64,000 nt of DNA from Gemmobacter caeni. Lineage in GTDB: Bacteria; Pseudomonadota; Alphaproteobacteria; Rhodobacterales; Rhodobacteraceae. Shown here piece by piece: positions 54,196-63,937 of this stretch. The notes below the pieces were generated by a model. The model was not told where the DNA came from and did no database searches. It worked only from the letters and a program-made list of their open reading frames with translations. The stretch lies in the NCBI RefSeq assembly GCF_003054195.1, contig NZ_QBKP01000006.1, positions 218,929-282,928 on the forward strand, read 5' to 3'. Each line of letters opens with the position of its first letter. Position 1 is the stretch's first letter. Both the position numbers and the translations under genes were made by a program.

Positions 54196-56121
54196 ATGCC
54201 AGTCAACGATGCCCGCACCGGCCTGATGCGCGCCGGGCTGAACCTGATCCAGCAGGCGCTGTCGATCTATGACCGCGACCTGAAACTGGCGCTGTGGAAT
54301 CACCGCTTTCAGGAAATGTTCGACCTGCCCGAGCAACTGGTGACGCCCGGCGCCTCGTTCGAGGATACGATCTTCTATCTGGTGGAACGCGGCGAATATG
54401 GCCCGGTGGACGATCCCTGGACCGCCGTTCAGGCGCGGGTCGAGGCGGCGCGCGCCTTCCAGCCACACTATATGGAACGCGAACGCCCCGGCGGGCGCTG
54501 GATTTCGGTCGAAGGCGCCCCGCTGCCGCAGGGCGGCTGGGTCACGGTCTATACCGACATCACCGAAGTGAAGCTGCAGGAAAAGATGCTGCGCAACCGT
54601 TCGGCGGAACTGTCGGACGAGGTGCTGGCGAATGCCGAACGGCTGGCGCAGGCCAACCGCGCGCTGGCCGCGACCAATGCCGCGCTGGCCGAGGCCAAGC
54701 GGGAACTGACCGAGATGGAGGCCCGCACCCGTCTGACGACGGAAATGATGCCCGCCCATATCGCCCATGTGGATTGCGATCTGCGCTATACCTATTCCAA
54801 CCGCAGACTGGGCAGCGTGATGCCCGGCCGGTCGGCCGAAATCATCGGGCTGACCGGGCGTGAGGCTTTGGGCGATCTGACCTTCGGCAAGATCCTTCCC
54901 TATCTGAACCGGGCGCTGGCCGGGGAGGCGTCGGTGTTCGAGTTCACCGACGAGGAATCCGGTCGCCGCATCCGTGCGGCCTTCACCCCCGATCAGATCG
55001 ACGGCGGGCCGGTGAACGGCGTCTATATCCTGTCGACCGATGTGACGGCGGAAACCCAGGCCCGTTCGGCACTGGCACAGACCCGCAAGCGCGAGCTTGC
55101 GGCGCAGTTCACTTCGGGCATGGCGCATGATTTCGCCAATCTGCTGACCGTGATTCTTGGCCTGCAAAGCCGGATGGAGCGGCTACCCCTGCCGGATGAG
55201 GCCCGCGCGCTGGCAACCGGCATTCAGGCTGCGGCCCGGCGCGGGGGCGTGCTGCTGGACCGGATCGCCTCGATCTCGGGCCGCCCGACGCTGAAACCCG
55301 CGCCCACCGATGTGGGTGCCCTGCTGGCCGATCTGCGGCTGCTGGCAACACCCACCCTGCCGGTTCAGACCCGGCTGGAGATCGTGCTGCCTCCGCAGAT
55401 GCCGGTTCTGATGCTGGATGCGGGCGGTTTGCAGGATGCGCTGCTGAACCTCGTGCTGAATGCGCGGGATGCGATGGGGCCGAAGGGCGGCACGATCCGC
55501 ATCGCACTGGCCTGCCTGCGCGACACCTGGCTGGAAATCCGGGTTGAGGACGACGGGCCGGGCTTCAGCCCCGAGGCACTGGAAAAGGCGCTGGACCCGT
55601 TCTTCACCACCAAGGGCAGCAAGGGGTCGGGGCTGGGCCTGTCGATGGTCTATGACCATGCGACGCTGGCGGGCGGGACGGTGCGGCTGTCCAACCGCCC
55701 CGGCGGCGGTGCCTCGATTTCCGTGCGGCTGCCCTTCCGCCCGGTGGCCGAGGGACAGGCGGAAGGTCTGCCGCCGCTGCTGGTCCTGCTGGTCGAGGAT
55801 GACAGCGACATCCGCGAGGGTGTGCGCGAGATGCTGCGCGCACAGGGTCATGCGGTCATCGAGGCCGCCAGCGTGGACGAGGCGCTGGCGCTGGCCGAGG
55901 TGCCGGGCATCGGGCTGATCCTGTCGGATATTCAGCTGGGCGCGGCGCAGGGCACCGTGCTTGCCGAAACGCTCGCCGAACGCAGGCACCCTGCCCCGGT
56001 CCTGCTGATGAGCGCCCTGCCTGCCGGCGATCCGCGCCGCGCCGCCGCCCGCGTGCCGGTCCTGTCGAAACCTTTCGACGCCGCCGCCCTTGCCACCGCC
56101 ATCGGAGCTGCCCGCACATGA
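54196..56121 (+). CDS. PAS-domain hybrid histidine kinase
   Basis: A 641-residue cytoplasmic sensor kinase. A PAS-7-type domain (residues about 8-125, YDRDLKLALWNHRFQEMFDL) is followed by a coiled coil (125-180), a second PAS (about 185-290), the H-box AQFTSGMAHDFANLLTVI with His311, an HATPase domain (LLNLVLNARDAMG, VEDDGPGFS, GSGLGLSMVYD) and a receiver domain at the C-terminus (LLVEDDSDIREGV, LILSDIQ, SKPF). No membrane segment, so the signal is internal. It is divergent from the acyl-CoA synthetase operon and overlaps its regulator by four bases. Confidence 0.93.
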   Translation: MPVNDARTGLMRAGLNLIQQALSIYDRDLKLALWNHRFQEMFDLPEQLVTPGASFEDTIFYLVERGEYGPVDDPWTAVQARVEAARAFQPHYMERERPGGRWISVEGAPLPQGGWVTVYTDITEVKLQEKMLRNRSAELSDEVLANAERLAQANRALAATNAALAEAKRELTEMEARTRLTTEMMPAHIAHVDCDLRYTYSNRRLGSVMPGRSAEIIGLTGREALGDLTFGKILPYLNRALAGEASVFEFTDEESGRRIRAAFTPDQIDGGPVNGVYILSTDVTAETQARSALAQTRKRELAAQFTSGMAHDFANLLTVILGLQSRMERLPLPDEARALATGIQAAARRGGVLLDRIASISGRPTLKPAPTDVGALLADLRLLATPTLPVQTRLEIVLPPQMPVLMLDAGGLQDALLNLVLNARDAMGPKGGTIRIALACLRDTWLEIRVEDDGPGFSPEALEKALDPFFTTKGSKGSGLGLSMVYDHATLAGGTVRLSNRPGGGASISVRLPFRPVAEGQAEGLPPLLVLLVEDDSDIREGVREMLRAQGHAVIEAASVDEALALAEVPGIGLILSDIQLGAAQGTVLAETLAERRHPAPVLLMSALPAGDPRRAAARVPVLSKPFDAAALATAIGAART

Positions 56122-56825
56122 GCAAACCCGCGCATATCGCCATTCTGGACGACGAGCCGGAAATCCGCCGCATGCTGGCCGACGCTCTGGAGGAAGCGGG
56201 CTTCCGCGTCACCACCCACGCCCGCGCCACCGAATTCGAGGCGGCGCTGAAGCGCATGACGCCGGACGTCTGCCTTGTCGATCTGGGTCTGCCCGACCGC
56301 GACGGGCTGGCTGTGGTGCATCGTCTGGCGCTGGAATCCGGGGCGGCCATCATCATCATATCGGGCCGCGCGCAGGTGCAGGATCGCGTGACCGGGCTGG
56401 AGCTTGGTGCCGACGATTATATCATCAAGCCCTTCGATCCGGCCGAAGTGGTGGCCCGCGTCCGCGCCCGGTTGCGCAAGACCCGGGCCGAGCCGGAGCG
56501 CGGTGCCCAGACGGCCCGCTTCAATGGCTGGATGGCGCAGTTCGACCGCTATCTGCTGATCGCCGCCGACGGAGCAGAGGTGCCCTTCAGCCATGCCGAG
56601 GGCGAGGTGCTGCGCCTGTTCCTCGAAAGCCCGCGTCGCCTGATCAGCCGTGCCCAGATGCAGGAAAGCCTTGGCGGCGTGGCGGGCGAAAGCTTTGACC
56701 GCGCGATGGATGTCCGCATCTCACGCCTGCGCACCAAGCTGGGCGAAGACCCGAAGAACCCGACCCTGATCAAGACGATCTACGGCGCGGGATATATCTT
56801 TCTGGGTGATGTAAGCTGGAGCTGA
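56118..56825 (+). CDS. OmpR-family response regulator
   Basis: A 235-residue regulator. The receiver domain has the acidic pocket ILDDEPEIRR, phospho-acceptor Asp55 in CLVDLGLPDRDG and the lysine in DDYIIKPFDP. The C-terminal winged helix ends with FDRAMDVRISRLRTKLGEDP...IKTIYGAGYIFL. Cotranslated with the hybrid kinase (ATGA overlap). Likely target: the divergent liv/acyl-CoA synthetase operon. Confidence 0.94.
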   Translation: MSKPAHIAILDDEPEIRRMLADALEEAGFRVTTHARATEFEAALKRMTPDVCLVDLGLPDRDGLAVVHRLALESGAAIIIISGRAQVQDRVTGLELGADDYIIKPFDPAEVVARVRARLRKTRAEPERGAQTARFNGWMAQFDRYLLIAADGAEVPFSHAEGEVLRLFLESPRRLISRAQMQESLGGVAGESFDRAMDVRISRLRTKLGEDPKNPTLIKTIYGAGYIFLGDVSWS

Positions 56826-57053
56826 CGGCAAAGGCAGGATGACCCGGAGGCCACATGGCCGCCATGCAGTAGCCCTCGTTCCCCGCACCGGCTTGGCATC
56901 TGGCAGCAAAACCAGTATGCGGGCGGCAGCGAACAAGGAGCCGGGTGCAATTCCCGGCTGGCTCTTCCGGCCGCCCATCCGCCGGACAACCTCACCAAAC
57001 CCAGATCTGGATGACAGCCGACGGGCCATGCCCCGGCTGTGCGGGAAATTTGC

Positions 57054-58544
<1,491 letters not shown>

Positions 58545-58572
58545 AGCCGGGCCAAAGCCCCAAAATTCCGCC

Positions 58573-58600
58573 CCGGCACGCGAGGTGAACCGCGTGCCGG
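58573..58600 (+). terminator. Hairpin downstream of sulP
   Basis: CCGGCACGCG (58573-58582) and CGCGTGCCGG (58591-58600) form a perfect 10-base-pair stem, 28 bases after the stop, with loop AGGTGAAC. There is no clear T tract, so terminator strength is uncertain. Confidence 0.55.
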
Positions 58601-58749
58601 AGTTCCTTCCGGCACCCCGGCCGTTCAAAACACAATGCCGCGCCCGGATCGACAGGCCAGCAGCAACACCGCCCGCAGGCTGACGCGCACAACGCCTGAT
58701 ACACACCGCAACTTCCCCCAGTGGGGATGTTTCTCACAATTTCAGGAAA

Positions 58750-58797
58750 TGGCGGACCCGGAGCGATTCGAACGCCCGACCCTCAGATTCGTAGTCT
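58750..58797 (-). other. 3' fragment of tRNA-Arg(ACG): attachment-site duplicate of an integrated element
   Basis: On the minus strand the sequence contains anticodon loop CTACGAA (anticodon ACG), 3' anticodon-stem half TCTGA, variable loop GGGTC, T arm GGGCG-TTCGAAT-CGCTC, acceptor half CGGGTCC, G73 and CCA. The 5' half (D arm, GGACCCG acceptor strand) is absent and the anticodon stem pairs for only three bases. It is therefore a remnant, expected when an integrase cuts in the 3' half of the tRNA gene. The integrase gene begins 173 bases to the right. The intact copy should lie at the other end of the island. Confidence 0.82.
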
Positions 58798-58970
58798 TGT
58801 GGCATACCCTTTTCACCCGGCATGATGTGCCATTTTCCAGAGAAGGGGCAACGCAATAAGCGCCATATTTTCCAATGAAATATGAGATTTCGTGAGTTTC
58901 CGGTTGTATCAGCCGGATTCTGACCGTAAGCCAATCTCTGGGGGCGTCAAAGTATCAGGATTGTATCATC

Positions 58971-60230
58971 ATGGCACGGGTGAAGCTGACGAAAGCGATT
59001 GTTGACCGGCTGGACCGAGAGAAAGATGGCGACTGGGTTACGGATATGGAGGTGCCGCAGCTTGTCGTCCGCCTCACCAAGACAGCCCGAACCTACACGG
59101 CCCGCTGGACCTCGCACCGAGATGGAAAACGGAAGGCGGAAACCATCGCCCTTGTTGGCATGATCAGCGTGGACGAGGCCCGGAACCGCGCGCGCAAGAT
59201 CGTGGCGGAGGATAACAACCCGACCGTTGAGACGTTGGGCGACATCTACAAGATTTGGGATGAATCGTACTCGTCTGAAATCGGTGCCGCACATGCCGCC
59301 GACTTTCGCAGCGCGTGGAAGAACCACATCGACCCTCATTTCGGCAAGGTGAAGCTGGGCCGGTTGACGCACGAAGGTTTCAAGGCGTGGTACGCCAAGA
59401 AGCGGAAAGAACACCCCCGCACGAAATCGGGCAAGGTCCGCGATACTCCGTACTCAGCCGCCGCCGTAAACCGCTGGACTGCCTACATCAGCAAGTTGCT
59501 GACCATCGCCCGGCAGGGCCGTCACATGACCGCCAACCCCATGGAAGGGATCGAACGGGCAACCGCGAAGCGGCGGCTTGACGTTTTCACCCGCGACGAC
59601 CTGTTGACGCTGGGCGACACGCTGGCGGCTGTGGGTGATAAGTACCCTATCGGCGCGGCGCTGATCAGGTTCTTGATGATCACACCCAGCCGGGGCGTTG
59701 AAGCTCGCAACATGGAATGGTCCGACATTGATCTGAAATCCGGGACATGGACCATCCCAGCCGAACGGTACAAGACGGACGAAGACAAGGTGTTCCCGCT
59801 GACCCCTATTCAGGTGAAGTTCCTCGAAGACCTTCCGCGCTGGTCATCCACCTACGTCTTCCCATCCCCGAAGAACTCGGAAGCGCCTGTGCGACGGGAA
59901 CACCAGAGGGACGTGTGGAAGCGTGTCCGCCCGAAGGCCCTAGGCGCACATGCGCTGCGGAAGACCATCGCAACGATGATGATAAACAACAACGTTCCGC
60001 TGGAAGCGATTAGCAAGCTGTTGGGTCACTCATCTGTGCTGGTGACCCAACAGGCTTATGCGCACCTAGCTCCCCAGACCGCCGGGAAGCACCTCGCGCA
60101 ATGGCAGATGTTGCTTGACGACGCCAAGGAAGCGGCGGCGGAAGGTGGCGATCCGGGGCTGGACACCATGCTCATGACGCAGGCGGGTTGGTCCGCCGAT
60201 CAGTACAACGAGGCGCTGGAAGAGGATTGA
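58971..60230 (+). CDS. Tyrosine recombinase / integrase
   Basis: A 419-residue phage- or island-type integrase. The N-terminal arm-binding region is followed by the SAM-like domain (SEIGAAHAADFRSAWKNHIDPHFGKVKLGRLTHEGF) and the catalytic domain with Arg241 (TPSRGVEARNM), His327 and Arg330 (GAHALRKTIA), His353 (LLGHSS) and Tyr363 (QQAYAHL). The full R-H-R-H-Y set is intact, so it may be active. It sits next to the tRNA-Arg fragment and is the first gene of the island. Confidence 0.95.
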   Translation: MARVKLTKAIVDRLDREKDGDWVTDMEVPQLVVRLTKTARTYTARWTSHRDGKRKAETIALVGMISVDEARNRARKIVAEDNNPTVETLGDIYKIWDESYSSEIGAAHAADFRSAWKNHIDPHFGKVKLGRLTHEGFKAWYAKKRKEHPRTKSGKVRDTPYSAAAVNRWTAYISKLLTIARQGRHMTANPMEGIERATAKRRLDVFTRDDLLTLGDTLAAVGDKYPIGAALIRFLMITPSRGVEARNMEWSDIDLKSGTWTIPAERYKTDEDKVFPLTPIQVKFLEDLPRWSSTYVFPSPKNSEAPVRREHQRDVWKRVRPKALGAHALRKTIATMMINNNVPLEAISKLLGHSSVLVTQQAYAHLAPQTAGKHLAQWQMLLDDAKEAAAEGGDPGLDTMLMTQAGWSADQYNEALEED

Positions 60231-60578
60231 TCAACGCTTGGCAAAAACCGATGCGGAAGGCCTTGGCCGCACTGGCCTAGGCATTTCGCGCTCTTCGGCG
60301 CGACGGGCTGTTGCCTCATCCCTAAGCAACCTTAGATGTTCATCCTCGATTTGCCGCAGAAGTTCCCGCTCTACTTCCCGCTGCTTTCGCGCCTCATCTT
60401 CTTCAGCCGCCTGCTGCCGAATCCCCGCCCGCAGCGCGAAGATGAAAGGCACCCCGATGACCAGCGCGACAATGACGAAGAACCCAGTGGAGAACCAGCC
60501 AAGCGCATAGCCCCAGAAGATGAGCGAGCCGAAGAATACCAGCTTAATGATCAGCCCAACTAGATTCAGAACGAACAC
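60231..60578 (-). CDS. Small membrane protein with coiled-coil tail, unknown
   Basis: A 115-residue protein with two hydrophobic segments (LVGLIIKLVFFGSLIFWGYALG and TGFFVIVALVIGVPFIFAL) and a charged helical tail (EEDEARKQREVERELLRQIE). The GTG at 60578 is the likeliest start since the upstream extension (to 60686) contains no recognisable sequence. Its stop abuts the integrase stop (convergent). Not a family I recognise. Confidence 0.65.
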   Translation of the reverse strand: MFVLNLVGLIIKLVFFGSLIFWGYALGWFSTGFFVIVALVIGVPFIFALRAGIRQQAAEEDEARKQREVERELLRQIEDEHLRLLRDEATARRAEEREMPRPVRPRPSASVFAKR

Positions 60579-60889
60579 CCTGCACCCCCATCTCTTCCTC
60601 TTTCCATCTAGGGGCGAATGATGGCGAAAGATTGGAAATGCTGGGCAATTGATATGACACCCACCCGTCAGGCCACACGCTGACACGCCCGCGCCCTGAC
60701 CCAGCGACGGGCCGAACCGGACAGCCGCAGAAGGGCCGACAGGACCAGCCGCCGACCGAGCTAGAGGCCCGCAGGCCTACCCTGCCCGCCGGAGATTGCC
60801 CGGCGGGGCAAGGCCGACCACCCGACCCGAAGGCCACCCGGCTAGGCAAAGCCGACCGGCAGGTATTCCCGTTGCCCGCGTCAGCGGGC
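60579..60889. other. Intergenic stretch of the island, no gene seen
   Basis: 311 bases without a convincing coding frame. It is rich in short GC repeats around GGCAAGGCCGACC and GGCAAAGCCGACCGG, and ends with GCCCGC-GTCA-GCGGGC (60875-60890), which can fold but has no T tract in either direction. Confidence 0.4.
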
Positions 60890-61111
60890 CTATTCCGTGC
60901 GCCGCGCGACGGCCCGGGAAATCTCAGTCAGGATGCCGAGCGAGATAGCGAAGATCATCGTATAAAGACCTTGGTCAATCGCCTCGCCCGGGCTGGACGA
61001 CCCCAGATAGCGTGCAGCAGCAGCACCATCCCCCGCCAATGCGAACCCCATCGCAACGCGAAGCGCGCCCATGATTAGCGCAAGCCACGCGACGACCTTA
61101 GCCGACTCCAT
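60890..61111 (-). CDS. Small membrane protein, unknown
   Basis: A 73-residue protein. MESAKVVAWLALIMGALRVAMGFAL and GLYTMIFAISLGILTEISRA are two hydrophobic segments joined by a polar stretch. AAGG lies ahead of the ATG at 61111. Its 5' end overlaps the 5' end of the plus-strand gene at 61071 by 41 bases, so one of the two starts is likely wrong. The family is not recognised. Confidence 0.55.
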   Translation of the reverse strand: MESAKVVAWLALIMGALRVAMGFALAGDGAAAARYLGSSSPGEAIDQGLYTMIFAISLGILTEISRAVARRTE

Positions 61112-61793
61112 CCTCGCCTTGCAGCGCGCCCGTTCCGAGGCCGCAGACCCGGATACGGAGTCCTTGGCCCTGCTGGTGAAGCTGGCCCGCGAAATGCTGC
61201 CCGAGGGCACGAAGACGGCAATCGAGAAAGAGGCGTGGACGCTTTGGAAGGAAGCCGTGGACCGCGTTAGCGGTGAAGCCGTGAAGGCCGAGAAGCTGAA
61301 CGATGCCGACATGCTCGGCAGCGAGACCGAGGGTTTCACGGCCTTCATCGAGAAGGAAGCCACGCTGCTGCTGGGCGAGCTTTGGGGTGCCAAGGACCGC
61401 CGGAACACGCAGGACGGTGATTGGAACCCGGTCACCATGCCGTGGGCCGCTTGGGTTGTCGGTGGACCCGGTGACAAGAACACTGCGCCGTGGGGCTTCT
61501 CTCGCCACCCCGAGAACAAGAGCAAGGCCGGGGCTTGTATCGTGCTGGGATCGTCCATCGGTAAGGCGCGCAAGGCCAAGGCTATGGATACGATGTATGC
61601 CATGGGGCTGGACGTGGACGCCGGTTACCCGCTGGATTCCATGCTGGACCGGCTGGAAGACCTTGGCCGGTTCTGCATTGTTTACACGACGCACAGCCAC
61701 GGAAAGGCTGGGCTGCACCTCAAGCACGACGAAGTCATTCGCAAGCTCAAGATCAAGCCTTCCGAGCTGGACCTTGCGCAGGTGCAACGCTAG
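61071..61793 (+). CDS. Replication-type protein, N-terminal piece (likely broken gene)
   Basis: A 240-residue open frame. The stretch SRHPENKSKAGACIVLGSS followed by IGKARKAKAMDTMYAMGLDVD and LDRLEDLGRFCIVYTTHSHGK resembles N-terminal regions of replication/primase proteins from phage-derived islands. Frame ends at CAACGCTAG. The sequence continues in the next frame with SRIIGGILDAAGIMGFLGNRE, which looks like the C-terminal end of a primase/helicase protein. So a deletion or frameshift near 61790 has probably destroyed the gene. The start at 61071 overlaps a minus-strand frame and is uncertain. Confidence 0.6.
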   Translation: MISASHATTLADSILALQRARSEAADPDTESLALLVKLAREMLPEGTKTAIEKEAWTLWKEAVDRVSGEAVKAEKLNDADMLGSETEGFTAFIEKEATLLLGELWGAKDRRNTQDGDWNPVTMPWAAWVVGGPGDKNTAPWGFSRHPENKSKAGACIVLGSSIGKARKAKAMDTMYAMGLDVDAGYPLDSMLDRLEDLGRFCIVYTTHSHGKAGLHLKHDEVIRKLKIKPSELDLAQVQR

Positions 61794-62301
61794 CCGTATC
61801 ATCGGCGGTATTCTCGACGCCGCCGGGATCATGGGTTTCCTTGGGAACCGGGAACAGATGCGTGAAGTCGGGCGTCTCGACACGCCCGAAGACATGCTTA
61901 TGGACGCACTGATTGAGGCTTTCCTCGCCCCGTCTGTGCAGAAGGTACCCGGTACCCTCTTCCGCGTCTGGGGCGATGAAAAGCCGCCGCAGAAGACCAA
62001 GGAAGGCGACCCCGCGCCCTTTGCCGGTTACCGTGTCGTCTCGATCCGCGACACGCTCATGGACAAGGGTATCGCGCTTGTTCATTCGGGGTACGTCAAG
62101 GGAGATGACGGGGCGGTATTCTACCCGGACGCGGCAAAGACGATCCTCGCGGGGCGTGTCGGTGCGATGGCGGGTGCGGTAAGGGAATGGAACGCTGACC
62201 GAGAAGATGCCCCGGAACGGCAGGGCCGGTATGTGTTCCAGAAGGCAGGGCAGGACAAGTATGGAACCCTGTACAGGCTGGAAAGGCTCGATTTGGCTTG
62301 A
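61788..62301 (+). pseudogene. C-terminal remnant of the island replication protein
   Basis: About 170 codons in another frame, from the out-of-frame join at about 61790 to the TGA at 62299. The first internal ATG is at 61831. GGILDAAGIMGFLGNREQM is the strongest similarity to primase-type C-termini of integrative elements; LMDKGIALVHSGYVKGDDGAVF follows. It has no ribosome site of its own at the junction, so it is probably not expressed as an intact product unless translation starts at 61831. Confidence 0.45.
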
Positions 62302-62306
62302 TAGAG

Positions 62307-62326
62307 GCCCCCGTTAGGGGGCTTTT
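62307..62326 (+). terminator. Rho-independent terminator
   Basis: GCCCCC (62307-62312), loop GTTA and GGGGGC (62317-62322) followed by TTTT (to 62326). It lies six bases after the stop of the replication-type remnant. Confidence 0.8.
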
Positions 62327-62342
62327 CTCATTTTATCATTTG

Positions 62343-62619
62343 TTTTCAATATGGTAAGGGGGTTACCGCAGGGTTACCGAATTTTCCCAATGATTTCAAT
62401 ATGGTAAGGGAAATGGGGTGGGTAAGGCCTTTTTGCGCTCTCCCTGTATAGAATGACTGCGTGTCGTGTCTCATGATCTAGCGATGTGTGGGGCGAAATG
62501 TGCCTCATGAGACGCAGTGTTTTTCCTAATAATGCCTTAAACCCCCTTACCCTAGGGGTAATCCTTACCCCATTGAAATCATTGATAAAATTCGGAAACC
62601 CTCGGGTAAGGGGGTTACC
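62343..62619. repeat. Origin-like repeat region of the island
   Basis: TTTCAATATGGTAAGGG occurs at 62344-62360 and again at 62394-62410 (50 bases apart). GGTAAGGGGGTTACC, itself an imperfect palindrome, occurs at 62353-62367 and 62605-62619. An inverted copy of AATGATTTCAATATGGTAAG lies at 62563-62583 with two mismatches. Inside are GTGTCTCATGA (62466-62476) and TCATGAGACGC (62505-62515) as an inverted pair. The stretch is AT-richer than its surroundings and lies between a replication-type gene and an AAA ATPase gene, which suggests a replication origin or plasmid-partition-like site. Function inferred. Confidence 0.55.
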
Positions 62620-62770
62620 GTTTTTCTGTTAAGACATTGATTTTTCATGATAACCCGGCAGCGCCAATCGTGAAGGGGGGGTTACCCGCCACCCGCACCC
62701 GCCGGGCATAGCGCCGCGCCCGACGATCCGTCCCGCCTATCGCGCGGATTGGCGGGTTGCCGGGGATACC
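62620..62770. other. Intergenic stretch downstream of the ATPase gene, no gene seen
   Basis: Contains further GGTTACC-like words (GGGGGGGTTACCC at 62676-62688) that may belong to the repeat region, then GC-rich sequence to the ATPase stop. No reading frame with family sequence. Confidence 0.35.
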
Positions 62771-63937
62771 TCATTCACCCACCTTGTGCTTCAACAATGA
62801 AGGCGCGTCGGGATGATCAGGGCTGAGGCTTACATTCGCCTGTTCTGCCTTGAGCCGCACATACCCTCTAATCATCTTTTCCGAGAACTCGTACCATCCC
62901 TGCCTTGTCCCCGTCAGGATACCCCCGTGGGCATCAGATTTTAGGCGGTTCATCCTGTTGTTGTATTGCGTACGGTTTGCCGGTTCCTTCTTTAGGTCAT
63001 TCATGACCCTCAGATACACCGTAAAAATGTCTGAACTACGCTTTCGCAGCTCGTGCCCATCAGCGACAGCAAAGAGAAGGGCGCTATATGTGTCATCGTA
63101 CTTCTGCGTGGCTTTTTCATAGGGTCCACGCAGCTTCATATCCATCGCCCCTGCGGCATCCTCCATCGCAAGGACAAAAAGCTCTGCGGTGACCTTTCCA
63201 CCGTTCTGCGCCTCAAAGACACGCCAGAAAAGCTTCTCGGATATGAAGTGAACATAGTACGGAAACCCGTCACAGATCATCGCAATTCGATATACCGTGG
63301 TCTTGTCTATCTCGATGCCAAGTGCATCGGCAGCGGTTTCTACAATCTCAATCCGCGCATCCCACGGCAGTTTGCCAAGGTCTACAGCGTGGAAGTACCG
63401 GTCAGCACTGCCATGGGCAGCCATAAGGGCTTCGGCGCTATCTGCAATTCCGCAGAAGATGAAACACACTTCCACATGCTTGTCGGACACCTGCTTTACC
63501 AAGTTAGCGAAATCGCGCTGAACTTCCGGCGACTGGATAAGGTCAAACTCATCCACAACAAAAACCGGTTTTCCCTTCATCGTTTCGGCAAGGAACTGAA
63601 TGACCCTCACGGCATCATTCACCGATAAGGGTTCGTCGATTTCCTTTTCCTTTGTGCTCGATGTGCCCTTGAGAAGCCCTGAGAAGCCCTTTAAGGCCAC
63701 CCCCAGCGTTCCCTCTTTCGCCCTTATCTCTTCAACCACACGTGGGTCTTTTCCGAACGCTTCGTCAAATATATCCTTTATAATGGACTTGAAAGTGCTC
63801 TGCGGATCACAGCTAACAATTATCGGATCATGCCCTTGTGCAATCTTGTATGCGGCAGTTTGGGCGAGGGAGGATTTGCCCACACCACGCAGTCCATGGA
63901 TTAGGGGCTCTGTTGCACAAACCCCTGTGGGATTCAT
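62771..63937 (-). CDS. AAA ATPase, N-terminus replaced by insertion sequence end
   Basis: A 388-residue frame. Walker A is GLRGVGKSSLAQT (around residue 15-27), Walker B is PVFVVDEFDLIQ, and CFIFCGIADSAE follows as a sensor-like strand; it resembles AAA/Orc1-like ATPases of mobile elements. The first residues (MNPTGVCATEP) are encoded by the end of the IS element; the ATPase sequence proper starts at LIHGLRGVGKSS. The native N-terminus was probably short and was lost when the IS inserted at about 63904. The hybrid start codon keeps the frame open, so a slightly altered product may still be made. Confidence 0.75.
   Translation of the reverse strand: MNPTGVCATEPLIHGLRGVGKSSLAQTAAYKIAQGHDPIIVSCDPQSTFKSIIKDIFDEAFGKDPRVVEEIRAKEGTLGVALKGFSGLLKGTSSTKEKEIDEPLSVNDAVRVIQFLAETMKGKPVFVVDEFDLIQSPEVQRDFANLVKQVSDKHVEVCFIFCGIADSAEALMAAHGSADRYFHAVDLGKLPWDARIEIVETAADALGIEIDKTTVYRIAMICDGFPYYVHFISEKLFWRVFEAQNGGKVTAELFVLAMEDAAGAMDMKLRGPYEKATQKYDDTYSALLFAVADGHELRKRSSDIFTVYLRVMNDLKKEPANRTQYNNRMNRLKSDAHGGILTGTRQGWYEFSEKMIRGYVRLKAEQANVSLSPDHPDAPSLLKHKVGE

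Noticed and set aside
54004..55167. N-terminal extension of the acyl-CoA synthetase to 55167
   Set aside because: This stretch is opposite the hybrid kinase gene; the ligase family sequence and ribosome site place the start at 54003.
58734..58830. Complete tRNA gene at the island border
   Set aside because: The T arm, acceptor 3' half and anticodon loop are present, but no D arm or matching 5' acceptor strand lies upstream, and the anticodon stem pairs for three bases only.
61098..62000. Minus-strand open frame of 300 codons opposite the replication-type gene
   Set aside because: The plus-strand translation has clear protein-like segments (YTTHSHGK, GFLGNRE); the minus frame does not.
62343..62640. 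CRISPR array
   Set aside because: Repeats are few, unevenly spaced and partly inverted, with no spacers of regular length.
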